Source of the DNA: CAVXFS01 sp049582805
Lineage (GTDB): Bacteria; Pseudomonadota; Gammaproteobacteria; Burkholderiales; Gallionellaceae
Assembly: GCA_049582805.1 (NCBI GenBank)
Contig: JBAUUR010000020.1
Location: 1-15,971, forward strand
DNA: 15,971 nucleotides
Direction of reading: 5' to 3'
Every line of letters begins with the position of its first letter. Position 1 is the stretch's first letter. A program made the position numbers and the translations under genes. Below the pieces are notes generated by a model that was not told the origin of the DNA, searched no databases, and was given only the letters and a program-made list of their open reading frames with translations. This document shows, piece by piece, positions 1-7,358 of this stretch.

Positions 1-434
1 AATGTAGGCAAGAATATTCCGAAAATTGATTCAAAAGCTGAAGCATTCATGAGTAATTTACTGCTGATTGCTGCCAGCACGATTAATCCGACACGAGCCG
101 CTGCATTTTTTACCAGAACGAAAATCAATGCCGACATAAATGCAATGAAGGTAATTGGCGTCGCTGCGTTCTCGGGAATGTTTGGAATCATCTTGAACTG
201 ATTAAGGGTAATCACTATTCCGGCGGCTAGCAGAAAGAGATAATCGTACCTGCCTTTGGAAAAATATTGTCTGTCATGCAACCAGCTGATTTCGGTCAGA
301 TAATGCAGGGGCCCTAAGAAAGCGTAGGCAAACAAAAATGTTTCAAACGGCTTAATGCAAGCAGCGATAGCTGCAACAATCATCATCCAGATGTTGAGAT
401 AATTGATTTGGTCAATGCTGAGTTTGATGGTCAT
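1..434 (-). CDS. Partial membrane protein of unknown function (N-terminal 144 residues)
   Basis: An open frame starts with ATG at 434 on the minus strand and stays open to the window edge, so only the N-terminal 144 codons are visible. The protein begins MTIKLSIDQINYLNIW and is strongly hydrophobic. Likely membrane segments are at about residues 15-45, 68-82, 92-108 and 112-128. Between the first two lies a polar, aromatic stretch containing GPLHYLTEISWLHDRQYF (about 42-59), which looks like the conserved signature of a family; I cannot name that family with confidence. Upstream there is only a weak GGAC-like ribosome site. The codon use is clearly richer in A/T (many AAT, ATT, TTT, AAA) than in the genes to the right. 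This, and its position beyond a tRNA gene, suggests accessory DNA. Function is unknown; a role in surface polysaccharide, pigment or lipid metabolism would be speculation. Confidence 0.75.
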   Translation of the reverse strand, partial: MTIKLSIDQINYLNIWMMIVAAIAACIKPFETFLFAYAFLGPLHYLTEISWLHDRQYFSKGRYDYLFLLAAGIVITLNQFKMIPNIPENAATPITFIAFMSALIFVLVKNAAARVGLIVLAAISSKLLMNASAFESIFGIFLPT

Positions 435-639
435 ATTCGTCCGCTGTGCGCAGTTTTATCATTTCCGGCGCACCAAGTCTGAAATTTGAACCAAGATAAT
501 ACAATGCCTGGATTCCGCTGAAGGGGCGAACTGGTTAACGGAACAATGCCGCTGGTGCTGCAAATGGCCGGCCGGCTTTTTGTTTCGTCGTGGTGTGGTG
601 ATGCCGCATTAAGCAAACGCGGTTGCAAATTGGTTGCAT

Positions 640-672
640 TGCAAGAAACCAGCCAGGCCTGGGAAAGGCCCG
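640..672 (-). terminator. Possible terminator after tRNA-Thr
   Basis: On the minus strand, 24 bases past the tRNA 3' end, CGGGCCT pairs with AGGCCTG (one G-U pair) around a TTCCC loop. GGCTGGTTTCTTG follows, a weak and interrupted T tract. The position fits a tRNA terminator, but the tract is poor, so this is tentative. Confidence 0.35.
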
Positions 673-696
673 CATCGCTGCAAGCCTTGTATTTAT

Positions 697-772
697 TGGT
701 GCCGCTTGCCGGAATCGAACTGGCGACCTACGCGTTACGAGTGCGTTGCTCTACCAACTGAGCTAAAGCGGC
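697..772 (-). tRNA. tRNA-Thr (anticodon CGU)
   Basis: The reverse complement folds as a complete 76-nt tRNA with an encoded CCA. The acceptor stem GCCGCTT/AAGCGGC pairs fully. The D arm is GCTC-AGTTGGTA-GAGC, the anticodon loop CTCGTAA gives CGT (threonine codon ACG), the variable loop is AGGTC, and the T loop is TTCGATT. Two stem positions are A-C mismatches: 31-39 at the base of the anticodon loop and 52-62 in the T stem. It lies downstream of a truncated tRNA-Thr and probably shares the promoter at 840-868. The mismatches may be tolerated, or may be early decay. Confidence 0.92.
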
Positions 773-782
773 GAAACCGTTG

Positions 783-828
783 CCTCTGTATTACGAATCA
801 GTTGCTCTACCGACTGAGCTACATCAGC
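783..828 (-). pseudogene. 5' half of a second tRNA-Thr(CGU), truncated after the anticodon arm
   Basis: The minus strand reads GCTGATG-TA-GCTC-AGTCGGTA-GAGC-A-ACTGA-TTCGTAA, a textbook tRNA 5' half with acceptor strand, D arm, anticodon stem and a CGT anticodon loop. After this the sequence (TACAGAGGC) no longer pairs with ACTGA. No T arm and no 3' acceptor strand (CATCAGC) follows before the complete tRNA-Thr begins 10 bases further on. It cannot form a tRNA alone. It is not a duplicate of the intact neighbour: acceptor and anticodon stems differ, so it derives from a different tRNA-Thr gene. It keeps a strong promoter just upstream. Confidence 0.82.
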
Positions 829-839
829 AAACGGCGGCG

Positions 840-868
840 ATTATAATCGCTGGGCCGGGATGGGGCAA
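840..868 (-). promoter_or_regulatory. Sigma-70-type promoter of the tRNA-Thr unit
   Basis: On the minus strand TTGCCC (868-863) is separated by exactly 17 bases from a perfect TATAAT (845-840). The GC-rich stretch CGCCGCCG follows, as is common before stable-RNA start sites. The tRNA half begins 12 bases after the -10 box. The -35 element touches the end of the thiO stop codon, so the promoter is tucked directly behind the upstream gene. Confidence 0.75.
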
Positions 869-1951
869 TCAAGCTGCATTCCACCAGGTCTGGTAAGGGG
901 CGGCATCGAATGGTTGCGGCTCGCCCGTTATTTCATTCAGCAGGATATGGGCGCTGGCCCAGGCCATGGTGACGCCATAACGAAAGTGTCCGCAGTTAAG
1001 ATACAGATTGTCCAGTCCCGGATGGCGTCCGATGGCAGGAATGTTGCGCGGGGAGGCGGGACGCAAGCCGGCCCAGTGCTGCACCGGCGGCATGTTGCGC
1101 AGTTGCGGCAGCAGCATTCCTGCGCGCGCGCGCAGGTCGTCGCAGGCTGTCTGAGTCACGCTTTTGTCAAAGCCCACATCTTCCAGCGTGCTGCCGACCA
1201 GCAGGCAACCGTCGCGGCGCGGGATCAGATACAGGTCGCGTTGCAACACGATGTGGGGCAGGGGCGGGGCAGGGAATTTGAACTGCAGGATTTGTCCGCG
1301 TATCGGTTTGATGTCGATCTGCATGCCATGGCGACCCAGCACTTGTTGGCTCCATGCGCCGGATGCGACGATGTATTGATCGGCTTTCATTTCCCCGCAA
1401 CGGGTGCGCAGCGAACGCACGCGTGCGGAATCGGCCTCGATATCCTGCACCGCGCAGTGTTCGATGATGCGGCCTCCGAGCAGTTCGACCTGTTTGCGCA
1501 GGGCATGCATCAACCTTGGGTTGCGCACCTGTGCCACGTCGGGAAGAAACAACGCTTCACCTTCCCATTCAACTCCTCTCTGGTCCGGGTTGGAAGGCAG
1601 CAGTTCCATTGTTACCTGATGCCCGCCACACCATAGACGTGCTGCCTGCGCATCGAACGGGGGCAGCACCAGCATGCCGCTCGCTTCATATTCGGGGTCG
1701 ATGCCGGTTGCCTCGTGCAGCGACCGAGCCCATGCCGGAAACATTGCGGCGCCGAGGCTGGTCAGGCGCGTCACTTCTTCGGCATAGTCCCACGGGCACA
1801 GGGGCGACAGGATGCCGCCTCCCGCCCAGGACGATTCGCTGCCGCAGGCGCCGCGATCGAGGACAGTCACGCTGGCGCCATGCTGCAGAAGTTTCAGCGC
1901 GCTTGACAGCCCGATGACGCCTGCACCAATGATCAGGAAATCGGAATGCAA
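869..1951 (-). CDS. thiO: Glycine oxidase ThiO (FAD-dependent)
   Basis: This 360-residue protein belongs to the DAO family of flavin amine oxidases. In this family ThiO oxidises glycine to the imine used for the thiazole half of thiamine. It starts MHSDFLIIGAGVIG, with the dinucleotide-binding GxGxxG at residues 9-14. It also has the FAD-contact loop ESSWAGGGILSP (about 39-50), PIRGQ (216-220), the substrate-side YLIPRRDG (241-248) and VGSTLE (252-257), and the C-terminal GLRPASP...PAIG FAD block (295-308). Length is normal. A GAGG ribosome site lies 8 bases before the ATG. It is the last gene of the leftward ribF-ileS-lspA-ispH cluster, 97 bp after ispH, with no obvious terminator or promoter between. 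No TPP riboswitch was seen. The thiO name is well supported at family level; a general D-amino-acid oxidase is the main alternative. Confidence 0.88.
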   Translation of the reverse strand: MHSDFLIIGAGVIGLSSALKLLQHGASVTVLDRGACGSESSWAGGGILSPLCPWDYAEEVTRLTSLGAAMFPAWARSLHEATGIDPEYEASGMLVLPPFDAQAARLWCGGHQVTMELLPSNPDQRGVEWEGEALFLPDVAQVRNPRLMHALRKQVELLGGRIIEHCAVQDIEADSARVRSLRTRCGEMKADQYIVASGAWSQQVLGRHGMQIDIKPIRGQILQFKFPAPPLPHIVLQRDLYLIPRRDGCLLVGSTLEDVGFDKSVTQTACDDLRARAGMLLPQLRNMPPVQHWAGLRPASPRNIPAIGRHPGLDNLYLNCGHFRYGVTMAWASAHILLNEITGEPQPFDAAPYQTWWNAA

Positions 1952-2048
1952 CCTAGAACCTCAGTTGACGGAGAATTTTGCATCGCCTCATAACGGTGCA
2001 TTGCTGCCAACCTGGCGACTGCGATTTTCAGGTACAAACGCTTTCCTG

Positions 2049-2981
2049 TCAGGTTGCGGCTGGATTGAGCGCCTTGGGCAGCGGGAAGATAACGTGCTCA
2101 TTCACGCCCTGCAATTCCTGCACGTTCGCGATGCCCATTTGCCTCAGCCGTTCGATCACGTTCTGCACCAGCACTTCCGGTGCGGAAGCGCCGGCGGTGA
2201 TGCCTATCTGTTGCTTGCCTTGCAGCCATTCGGCCTGCAACTCATCGGCATTGTCCACCAGATACGCCGGCACGTTCATGTTGCGCGCGACTTCGCGCAG
2301 TCGGTTGGAGTTGGAACTGTTGGGCGAGCCGACCACAATGACCAGGTCGCACAGTTGCGCCAGCAGCTTCACCGCATCCTGGCGGTTCTGTGTGGCATAG
2401 CAGATATCGTCCTTCCTGGGGCCGACGATTTTCGGAAACCGCGCCCGCAGCGCCTCGATGATGGTGCTGGCATCGTCCACGGACAAGGTGGTCTGGGTGA
2501 CAAAAGCGAGATTGTTTTCATCCTTTACTTGCAGATGCTGCACGTCGTCAGGCGATTCGACCAGATACATGCCGCCGTTGCTTTGTCCCATGGTGCCTTC
2601 CACCTCGGGATGTCCGGCATGGCCGATCATGATGATCTCCTTGCCCTGTTCGCGCATGCGCGTGACTTCGACATGCACCTTGGTCACCAGCGGGCAGGTG
2701 GCGTCGAACACGGTAAGCCCGCGCGCTCCGGCCTCGCGCCTGACCGACTGCGCCACGCCGTGCGCGCTGAAGATCAGGATGCTGCGGGGAGGCACCTCGG
2801 CGAGGTCCTCGATAAAAATTGCGCCCTTGGCTTTCAGGCGGTCCACCACAAATTTATTGTGCACGACCTCGTGCCGCACATAGATGGGCGCGCCATGCAG
2901 CGCCAGCGCGCGCTCGACGATCTCGATGGCGCGATCCACTCCGGCGCAGAAACCTCTCGGGTTGGCCAGTAATACATTCAT
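2049..2981 (-). CDS. ispH: 4-hydroxy-3-methylbut-2-enyl diphosphate reductase IspH
   Basis: IspH makes IPP and DMAPP from HMBPP in the last step of the MEP isoprenoid pathway, using a [4Fe-4S] cluster in the cytoplasm. The 310-residue protein has all the key positions. The cluster cysteines are C12 (NPRGFCAGV), C96 (DATCPLV) and C194 (DDICYATQNRQ). The substrate histidines are H41, H74 (SAHGV) and H124, with the catalytic acid E126 (HPEVEGT). The diphosphate-binding loop SPNSSNSNRL is at about 219-228. Length is typical of the family. Its ATG overlaps the lspA stop codon as ATGA, with GGAGAAG upstream as ribosome site, so it is almost certainly translated together with lspA. Confidence 0.97.
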   Translation of the reverse strand: MNVLLANPRGFCAGVDRAIEIVERALALHGAPIYVRHEVVHNKFVVDRLKAKGAIFIEDLAEVPPRSILIFSAHGVAQSVRREAGARGLTVFDATCPLVTKVHVEVTRMREQGKEIIMIGHAGHPEVEGTMGQSNGGMYLVESPDDVQHLQVKDENNLAFVTQTTLSVDDASTIIEALRARFPKIVGPRKDDICYATQNRQDAVKLLAQLCDLVIVVGSPNSSNSNRLREVARNMNVPAYLVDNADELQAEWLQGKQQIGITAGASAPEVLVQNVIERLRQMGIANVQELQGVNEHVIFPLPKALNPAAT

Positions 2982-3445
2982 TGATTCTTCTCCGCTCTAT
3001 GCATCCATCCATCCAGCAAAAGCAATGCAGCGCCGCAGGTGATCGCGGAATCGGCAAGATTGAATGCCGCAAAGTGATGTTCGTTCCAGTGAAAATCCAG
3101 GAAGTCCACCACGAAGCCGAACCGGATGCGGTCGATCAGGTTGCCCAGCGCGCCGCCCATGATGAACGACAGCGCAAAGCTGAAAAGTTTCTGCTGTGCA
3201 TGCCTGCGCAGCAGGACGATAATCCAGACCGAAGCAATCACGGCAACCGCCGAGAACAGCCAGCGCTGCCAGCCGCCCGCATCATTGAGCATGCTGAACG
3301 AGGCGCCCATGTTGTGCGCCAGCACCAAATTGAAAAAGCCGGTGACGACCATGCCTTCGCCGTACACAAAATGGTTGCCGATGGCGGACTTGCTCCACTG
3401 GTCGAGGAGGATGACCAGCGCAGCCAGACCTAACCAGCGCAACAT
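2978..3445 (-). CDS. lspA: Lipoprotein signal peptidase (signal peptidase II) LspA
   Basis: LspA is the inner-membrane aspartic protease that removes signal peptides from lipidated prolipoproteins. The 155-residue protein has four predicted membrane helices, at about 3-20, 62-80, 86-103 and 132-148. The family blocks are present: LLDQWSK (13-19), NMGASFSML (45-53), GGALGNLIDR (97-106) and the catalytic aspartates D114 (VVDFLDFHW) and D132 (FNLADSAI). An AGAGGA ribosome site lies about 7 bases before the ATG. It follows ileS by 48 bp and overlaps ispH by 4 bp, the classic proteobacterial ileS-lspA pairing. That 48-bp gap holds a small palindrome. Confidence 0.97.
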   Translation of the reverse strand: MLRWLGLAALVILLDQWSKSAIGNHFVYGEGMVVTGFFNLVLAHNMGASFSMLNDAGGWQRWLFSAVAVIASVWIIVLLRRHAQQKLFSFALSFIMGGALGNLIDRIRFGFVVDFLDFHWNEHHFAAFNLADSAITCGAALLLLDGWMHRAEKNQ

Positions 3446-3464
3446 GCTTTGTTCCTCTTTACCA

Positions 3465-3478
3465 CCCGCCTGCGCGGG
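3465..3478. repeat. Short CCCGC/GCGGG palindrome in the ileS-lspA gap
   Basis: CCCGC (3465-3469) and GCGGG (3474-3478) form a hairpin followed by AATGAC. This resembles the common dispersed repeat whose palindromic CCCGC...GCGGG centre is bordered by GGGAATGAC. It lies inside the 48-bp space between the ileS stop and the lspA ribosome site. There is no T tract, so I do not call it a terminator. Confidence 0.45.
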
Positions 3479-3493
3479 AATGACAAAACTTGC

Positions 3494-6382
3494 TCAAGCA
3501 TACTTCCGTGCCTCGCCCGCGCCGAACAAATTGGAAACACAACGGCCGCACAGCTTCGGATGCTGCGCATCCACGCCGACATCGGCGCGGTAATGCCAGC
3601 AGCGTTCGCACTTGGCGTGGGCGCTCGGGGTGACGATGACTGCCAGGCTTTCGCCGGTACTTTCGTGCAAGGTGGCACGCGAAGTGATGAATACGTATTT
3701 CAGGTCGTCCCCCAGCCGCTTGAGCGATTGGTACGCGTCTCCCGCAGCATGGATGTCCAGCTCGGCTTGCAGGGACGAACCCAGCAAGCCTTGCGCGCGT
3801 TTCTCCTCGATCTGCTTGTTGGCGATTTCCCTGATATTGCACACGTGCCACCAGGCATCCTCGAATTTGCCATTCACGCCGCTTTCCGGCAAAACATGCC
3901 ACAGCTGTTCAAATACGCTCCCCGCGTTTTCTCCCGCGTGTGCGGCCCATACTTCTTCCGCAGTGAAGCTCAGGATGGGGGATATCAGACAGACCAGGCT
4001 GTGGACGATCTCGTGCAGGGCATTCTGCGCGGATCGGCGCGCAAATGAATTTTCGCCTGCGGTATAAAGGCGATCCTTGAGAATGTCGAGATAGAAGCCG
4101 CCCAATTCCTCCGAACAGAACGACTGCAATCTTTGCACCACCTGGTGGAATTCGTAACGCTCGTAATCGCTGCGCACATCGTCCTGTAATTTCTGAGTCA
4201 GCACCAGCGCATAGCGATCGATCTCCAGCCATTCGCTTACCGGAATCGCATGTTGCAGCGGATCAAAGTCGGCGATATTGGCCAGCAAAAAACGCAGCGT
4301 GTTGCGGATGCGGCGATAGCCTTCCACCACGCGCTTGAGAATTTCGTCGGAGATGGACAGCTCGCCGGAATAGTCCGTGGAGGCCACCCACAGGCGCAGG
4401 ATGTCCGCGCCCAGCGTGTCGATCACTTTCTGTGGGGCGATAACATTGCCCCTGGATTTCGACATCTTGTGGCCGTGTCCGTCCACCACGAAGCCATGGG
4501 TGAGCAAAGCATCGTAAGGCGCGCGGCCATTCATCGCGCACGAAGTCAGCAGCGAGGACTGGAACCAGCCGCGATGCTGGTCGGAGCCTTCCACATACAG
4601 GTCGGCGGGGAAGCGCAAATCTTGGCGTTTCATCAGCACGGCGGCATGCGTTGTGCCGGAATCGAACCATACGTCCAGCGTATCGGTGAGCTTGCGGTAA
4701 TGCGCCGCGTCTGCGCCGAGCAGGTCGGCGGAATTCAGGCGGAACCACGCTTCGATGCCTTCCTGCTCGACGCGTTGTGCCACCTGCTCCAACAACTCCG
4801 GCGTGCGCGGATGCAGTTGCCCCGTTTCCTTGTGCACGAAGAACGGCATCGGTACGCCCCAGTTGCGCTGGCGCGATACGCACCAGTCGGGGCGGCTTTT
4901 GATCATCGCTTCGAGGCGGGCGCGGCCCCATGCGGGAAAGAATTGGGTGGCTTCGACGGCCTGGCTGGCAAGCTGGCGCAGACTCAGTTCATCATGCTGC
5001 GTCCGCGCCGCTCCATGCTCGCGCTTTTCCTGTACCAGATCGTCCATTGCCAGCGACAGGTTCTGTCCTCTGTCCCCTGTCCGCTGTCTCCTGTTGTCCA
5101 TCCCGATGAACCACTGCGGCGTCGAGCGGAAGATGATCGGCGTCTTGTGGCGCCAGCAGTGCGGATAGCTGTGCTGTACTTTTTCCAGGTGGAATAAATG
5201 ACCGCTGGCTTGAAGCGCCTCGATCACCACATCATTTGCCTTCCACACGAACAGGCCCGCCAGGGCGGTGTCGCCGACCGCAGGCGTGCCGGAGATGAAC
5301 TTGCCGTCGTCGCCCACCGGATTGTCGCTGGGCAAGTCGTATTTCTGCCCGACGAAGTAGTCGTCCAGGCCGTGCGCCGGAGCGGTGTGTACCAGCCCGG
5401 TACCGGCTTCCAGCGTGACGTGCTCGCCGCAGATGATCGGCACGATGCGCTCGTAGAACGGGTGCTGCAGCGGCAGCATCTCCAGCGCCGCGCCCTTGCA
5501 CACACCGGCGACGTGCGCGCCCTCCGCCAGTCCGTAGCGGGCGAGGCAGGCGCCAGCCAGTTCGGCGACCAGCACCAGATAGCCTTGCGTGGTATGGATC
5601 AGACGATACTCGTGCTCGGGATGCACGCTCACCGCCTGGTTGGCGGGCAGCGTCCACGGCGTGGTGGTCCAGATCATCGCATACACTTTGGCATCGCCCG
5701 GCAAGGACACGCCAAACGCTCTGCCCAGCGCTTCGTTGTCCTTCACCTCGAAGCCCACGTCGATCGCGACTGATACCTTGTCCTCGTATTCCACCTCGGC
5801 CTCGGCCAGCGCCGACTGGCAATCCAGGCACCAGTTCACCGGCTTGCGCCCCTGGTACAGATAGCCGCGCTCGAAAATTTTGCCGAGCGCGCGAATGATG
5901 TCGGCCTCGGTCCCGAAATCCATGGTCAGGTAGGGATGATCCCAGTCGCCCAGCACGCCGAGGCGGATGAAATCCTTCTTCTGCCGCTCGATCTGCTCGG
6001 CGGCGTAGGCACGGCACAGTTCGCGGAATTGCGCGGGCGGGATGTTCTTGCCGTGCTTTTTCTCCACCTGCAGTTCAATCGGCAGGCCGTGGCAGTCCCA
6101 GCCGGGCACATAGGGCGCATCGAAGCCTGCCAGGGTTTTCGATTTGACGATGATGTCCTTCAGCACCTTGTTCACCGCATGGCCGATGTGGATGTCGCCG
6201 TTGGCATATGGCGGGCCGTCGTGCAGGATGAACGTCGGGCGCCCCTTGCTTGCTGCGCGGATTTTCTGGTAGCGCTGCTGCGCCTGCCATTGCGCCAGCA
6301 TCAGCGGCTCGCGTTTGGCGAGATCGCCGCGCATCGGAAACGGGGTTTCCGGAAGATTAAGCGGGTATTTGTTGTCTGCCAT
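3494..6382 (-). CDS. ileS: Isoleucyl-tRNA synthetase IleS with an in-frame insertion
   Basis: IleS charges tRNA-Ile and edits valine. The 962-residue class I synthetase has HIGH at 65-68 (NGDIHIGH) and WTTTPWTLPANQA in the CP1 editing domain (about 238-250). KMSKS lies at 639-643, and a C-terminal zinc-binding set is at C925/C928/C945/C948. The E. coli enzyme has 938 residues. Most of the extra length is a block of about 35-38 residues at about 430-467, between TPQWFIGMD and LRQLASQAVEA, where relatives have only about three residues. The block starts with a translated tandem heptamer. The reading frame is intact on both sides, so the gene looks functional. The start lies within the end of ribF (26-bp overlap) behind a weak ribosome site, implying coupling to ribF. 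lspA follows by 48 bp. Confidence 0.96.
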   Translation of the reverse strand: MADNKYPLNLPETPFPMRGDLAKREPLMLAQWQAQQRYQKIRAASKGRPTFILHDGPPYANGDIHIGHAVNKVLKDIIVKSKTLAGFDAPYVPGWDCHGLPIELQVEKKHGKNIPPAQFRELCRAYAAEQIERQKKDFIRLGVLGDWDHPYLTMDFGTEADIIRALGKIFERGYLYQGRKPVNWCLDCQSALAEAEVEYEDKVSVAIDVGFEVKDNEALGRAFGVSLPGDAKVYAMIWTTTPWTLPANQAVSVHPEHEYRLIHTTQGYLVLVAELAGACLARYGLAEGAHVAGVCKGAALEMLPLQHPFYERIVPIICGEHVTLEAGTGLVHTAPAHGLDDYFVGQKYDLPSDNPVGDDGKFISGTPAVGDTALAGLFVWKANDVVIEALQASGHLFHLEKVQHSYPHCWRHKTPIIFRSTPQWFIGMDNRRQRTGDRGQNLSLAMDDLVQEKREHGAARTQHDELSLRQLASQAVEATQFFPAWGRARLEAMIKSRPDWCVSRQRNWGVPMPFFVHKETGQLHPRTPELLEQVAQRVEQEGIEAWFRLNSADLLGADAAHYRKLTDTLDVWFDSGTTHAAVLMKRQDLRFPADLYVEGSDQHRGWFQSSLLTSCAMNGRAPYDALLTHGFVVDGHGHKMSKSRGNVIAPQKVIDTLGADILRLWVASTDYSGELSISDEILKRVVEGYRRIRNTLRFLLANIADFDPLQHAIPVSEWLEIDRYALVLTQKLQDDVRSDYERYEFHQVVQRLQSFCSEELGGFYLDILKDRLYTAGENSFARRSAQNALHEIVHSLVCLISPILSFTAEEVWAAHAGENAGSVFEQLWHVLPESGVNGKFEDAWWHVCNIREIANKQIEEKRAQGLLGSSLQAELDIHAAGDAYQSLKRLGDDLKYVFITSRATLHESTGESLAVIVTPSAHAKCERCWHYRADVGVDAQHPKLCGRCVSNLFGAGEARKYA
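4982..5095 (-). repeat. In-frame insertion within ileS, beginning with a heptamer tandem repeat
   Basis: This DNA encodes about 38 residues (430-467) absent from E. coli IleS as I recall it. The first third is tandem repeat; the rest encodes a charged, probably helical stretch including DDLVQEKREHGAARTQ. It sits just before the RPDWCVSRQRNWG block, in a region likely to be a surface connector. The exact edges depend on an alignment I could not run. Confidence 0.6.
5063..5097. repeat. Five tandem copies of a 7-base unit (CTGTCCN) inside ileS
   Basis: On the plus strand the units are CTGTCCT, CTGTCCC, CTGTCCG, CTGTCTC and CTGTTGT: 35 bases, with the last two diverged. On the coding strand this is a GGACAG-type repeat and gives NRRQRTGDRGQ. 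Since 7 is not a multiple of 3, gain or loss of a single unit would break the ileS frame. Confidence 0.8.
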
Positions 6383-7304
6383 AATTTATTTCAAACCACT
6401 GTTTGGCCTGCTCTACATCAACTGATATCTGCCGCGTCAAACTTTGCAAATCGGGAAACCTGGCTTCATCGCGCAGCTTGTGCAGGAAATCCACACGCAG
6501 GTGCTTGTTGTAAATCTGGCGCGAGAAATCGAACAAGTGCACTTCCAGTACCGGCTTGCCATTCTGCCGCACCGTCGGGCGCACACCCAGGCTGGCCACG
6601 CCCCGAATGCTCGGCATGTCTTCGCCCTGCACCCGCACCACGAAGATCCCGGCCAGCGGCGGACGGTTGTGTTGCAACTGGATGTTGGCGGTCGGGAAGC
6701 CGATCTGCCTGCCCAGGCCGTCACCGTGCTCCACGCGCCCGCTGATGCTGTATGGCCGCCCCAGGTAGGACTGCGCCACATCCATCTTTCCCTGCGCCAG
6801 CGCCTCACGCACCGCGGTGCTGGAAATGCGTACGCTGTCATGCAGCACGCTATGCATGGCATGTACTTCGAATTGGTGCTGCCTGCCGATGCTTTGCATC
6901 AGCGCAAAATCCCCGCTGCGCTTGCTGCCGAAGCGGAAATCATCGCCGATCAGCACGAACTTCGCGCCCACCCCGCGATGCAGCAGCTGGGCGAAATCCT
7001 CCGCGCTCATTTGCGCAAACCGCTGGTTGAAGCGGCAGATATGCACGCGGTCAATGCCCAGCGACGCGAACAGCTCCAGCTTCTCGCGCAGGCTGGTCAG
7101 CCGCGGCGGCGCCTGTTGCGGCGTGAAGAATTCGCGCGGATGCGGCTCGAAGATCACCACCGCCGTCGGCAGCCCGCGTTCCTGTGCCGCCGTGCGCAAT
7201 TGCGTGAGCATGGCCTGATGACCCAGATGCACACCATCGAAATTTCCGATGGTCAATGCAACCGGCTGGAAAATACTGGGATGGAGTCCGCGAAAAATCA
7301 GCAT
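6357..7304 (-). CDS. ribF: Bifunctional riboflavin kinase / FAD synthetase RibF
   Basis: RibF phosphorylates riboflavin to FMN and adenylates it to FAD. The N-terminal nucleotidyltransferase part shows LTIGNFDGVHLGH (about 17-29), EPHPREFF (53-60), IGDDFRFG (119-126) and RISSTAVR (159-166). The C-terminal kinase part shows GDGLGRQIGFPTAN (194-207) and the LGVRPT block. I chose the ATG at 7304 (MLIFRGLHPS), which matches the usual RibF start and gives 315 residues. An upstream in-frame ATG at 7331 would add nine unmatched residues and overlap the -10 box at 7315-7320. No good Shine-Dalgarno is present. The 3' end overlaps ileS by 26 bp. It is the first gene of the leftward cluster. Confidence 0.95.
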   Translation of the reverse strand: MLIFRGLHPSIFQPVALTIGNFDGVHLGHQAMLTQLRTAAQERGLPTAVVIFEPHPREFFTPQQAPPRLTSLREKLELFASLGIDRVHICRFNQRFAQMSAEDFAQLLHRGVGAKFVLIGDDFRFGSKRSGDFALMQSIGRQHQFEVHAMHSVLHDSVRISSTAVREALAQGKMDVAQSYLGRPYSISGRVEHGDGLGRQIGFPTANIQLQHNRPPLAGIFVVRVQGEDMPSIRGVASLGVRPTVRQNGKPVLEVHLFDFSRQIYNKHLRVDFLHKLRDEARFPDLQSLTRQISVDVEQAKQWFEINYGRQQIPA

Positions 7305-7314
7305 AAGGGCGCGG

Positions 7315-7320
7315 ATTATA
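7315..7320 (-). promoter_or_regulatory. Candidate -10 box for the ribF-ileS-lspA-ispH-thiO cluster
   Basis: A perfect TATAAT on the minus strand ends 10 bases before the ribF ATG. No convincing -35 lies 16-18 bases upstream. If used, transcription would start about 2-5 bases before the ATG, giving a nearly leaderless mRNA. This fits the lack of a ribosome site. Confidence 0.5.
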
Positions 7321-7341
7321 CCAGAGGGCAACGGCCGGGAC

Positions 7342-7358
7342 TTCCGCCTCTCCCTTGC
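7342..7358. repeat. Possible half-copy of the C/G-rich repeat upstream of ribF
   Basis: On the minus strand GCAAGGGAGAGGCGG resembles the GCAAGGGGGAGAGC arm in the third purL block and the GCAGGGAGAG stretch after purL. Only one arm is visible, so this may be chance. The rest of the 229-bp gap between ribF and the next gene holds an in-frame extension after the neighbouring stop codon (see findings) and little else I recognise. Confidence 0.25.

Noticed and set aside
697..828. Classical attachment site of an integrated element in the tRNA
   Set aside because: The remnant is a 5' half from a different tRNA, not a duplicated 3' end, and no integrase gene is visible on the short left flank. It remains open as a recombination scar.
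1952..2048. TPP riboswitch before thiO
   Set aside because: The 97-bp gap has no recognisable thi-box sequence, and thiO appears to be transcribed from upstream genes.
1812..2972. Long open frame (386 codons) on the plus strand opposite thiO and ispH
   Set aside because: It lies antisense to two genes with complete catalytic motifs. GC-rich codon bias keeps the opposite strand open, and the translation has no recognisable domain.
5063..5097. CRISPR-like array in ileS
   Set aside because: The units are 7 bases with no spacers; it is a simple tandem repeat.
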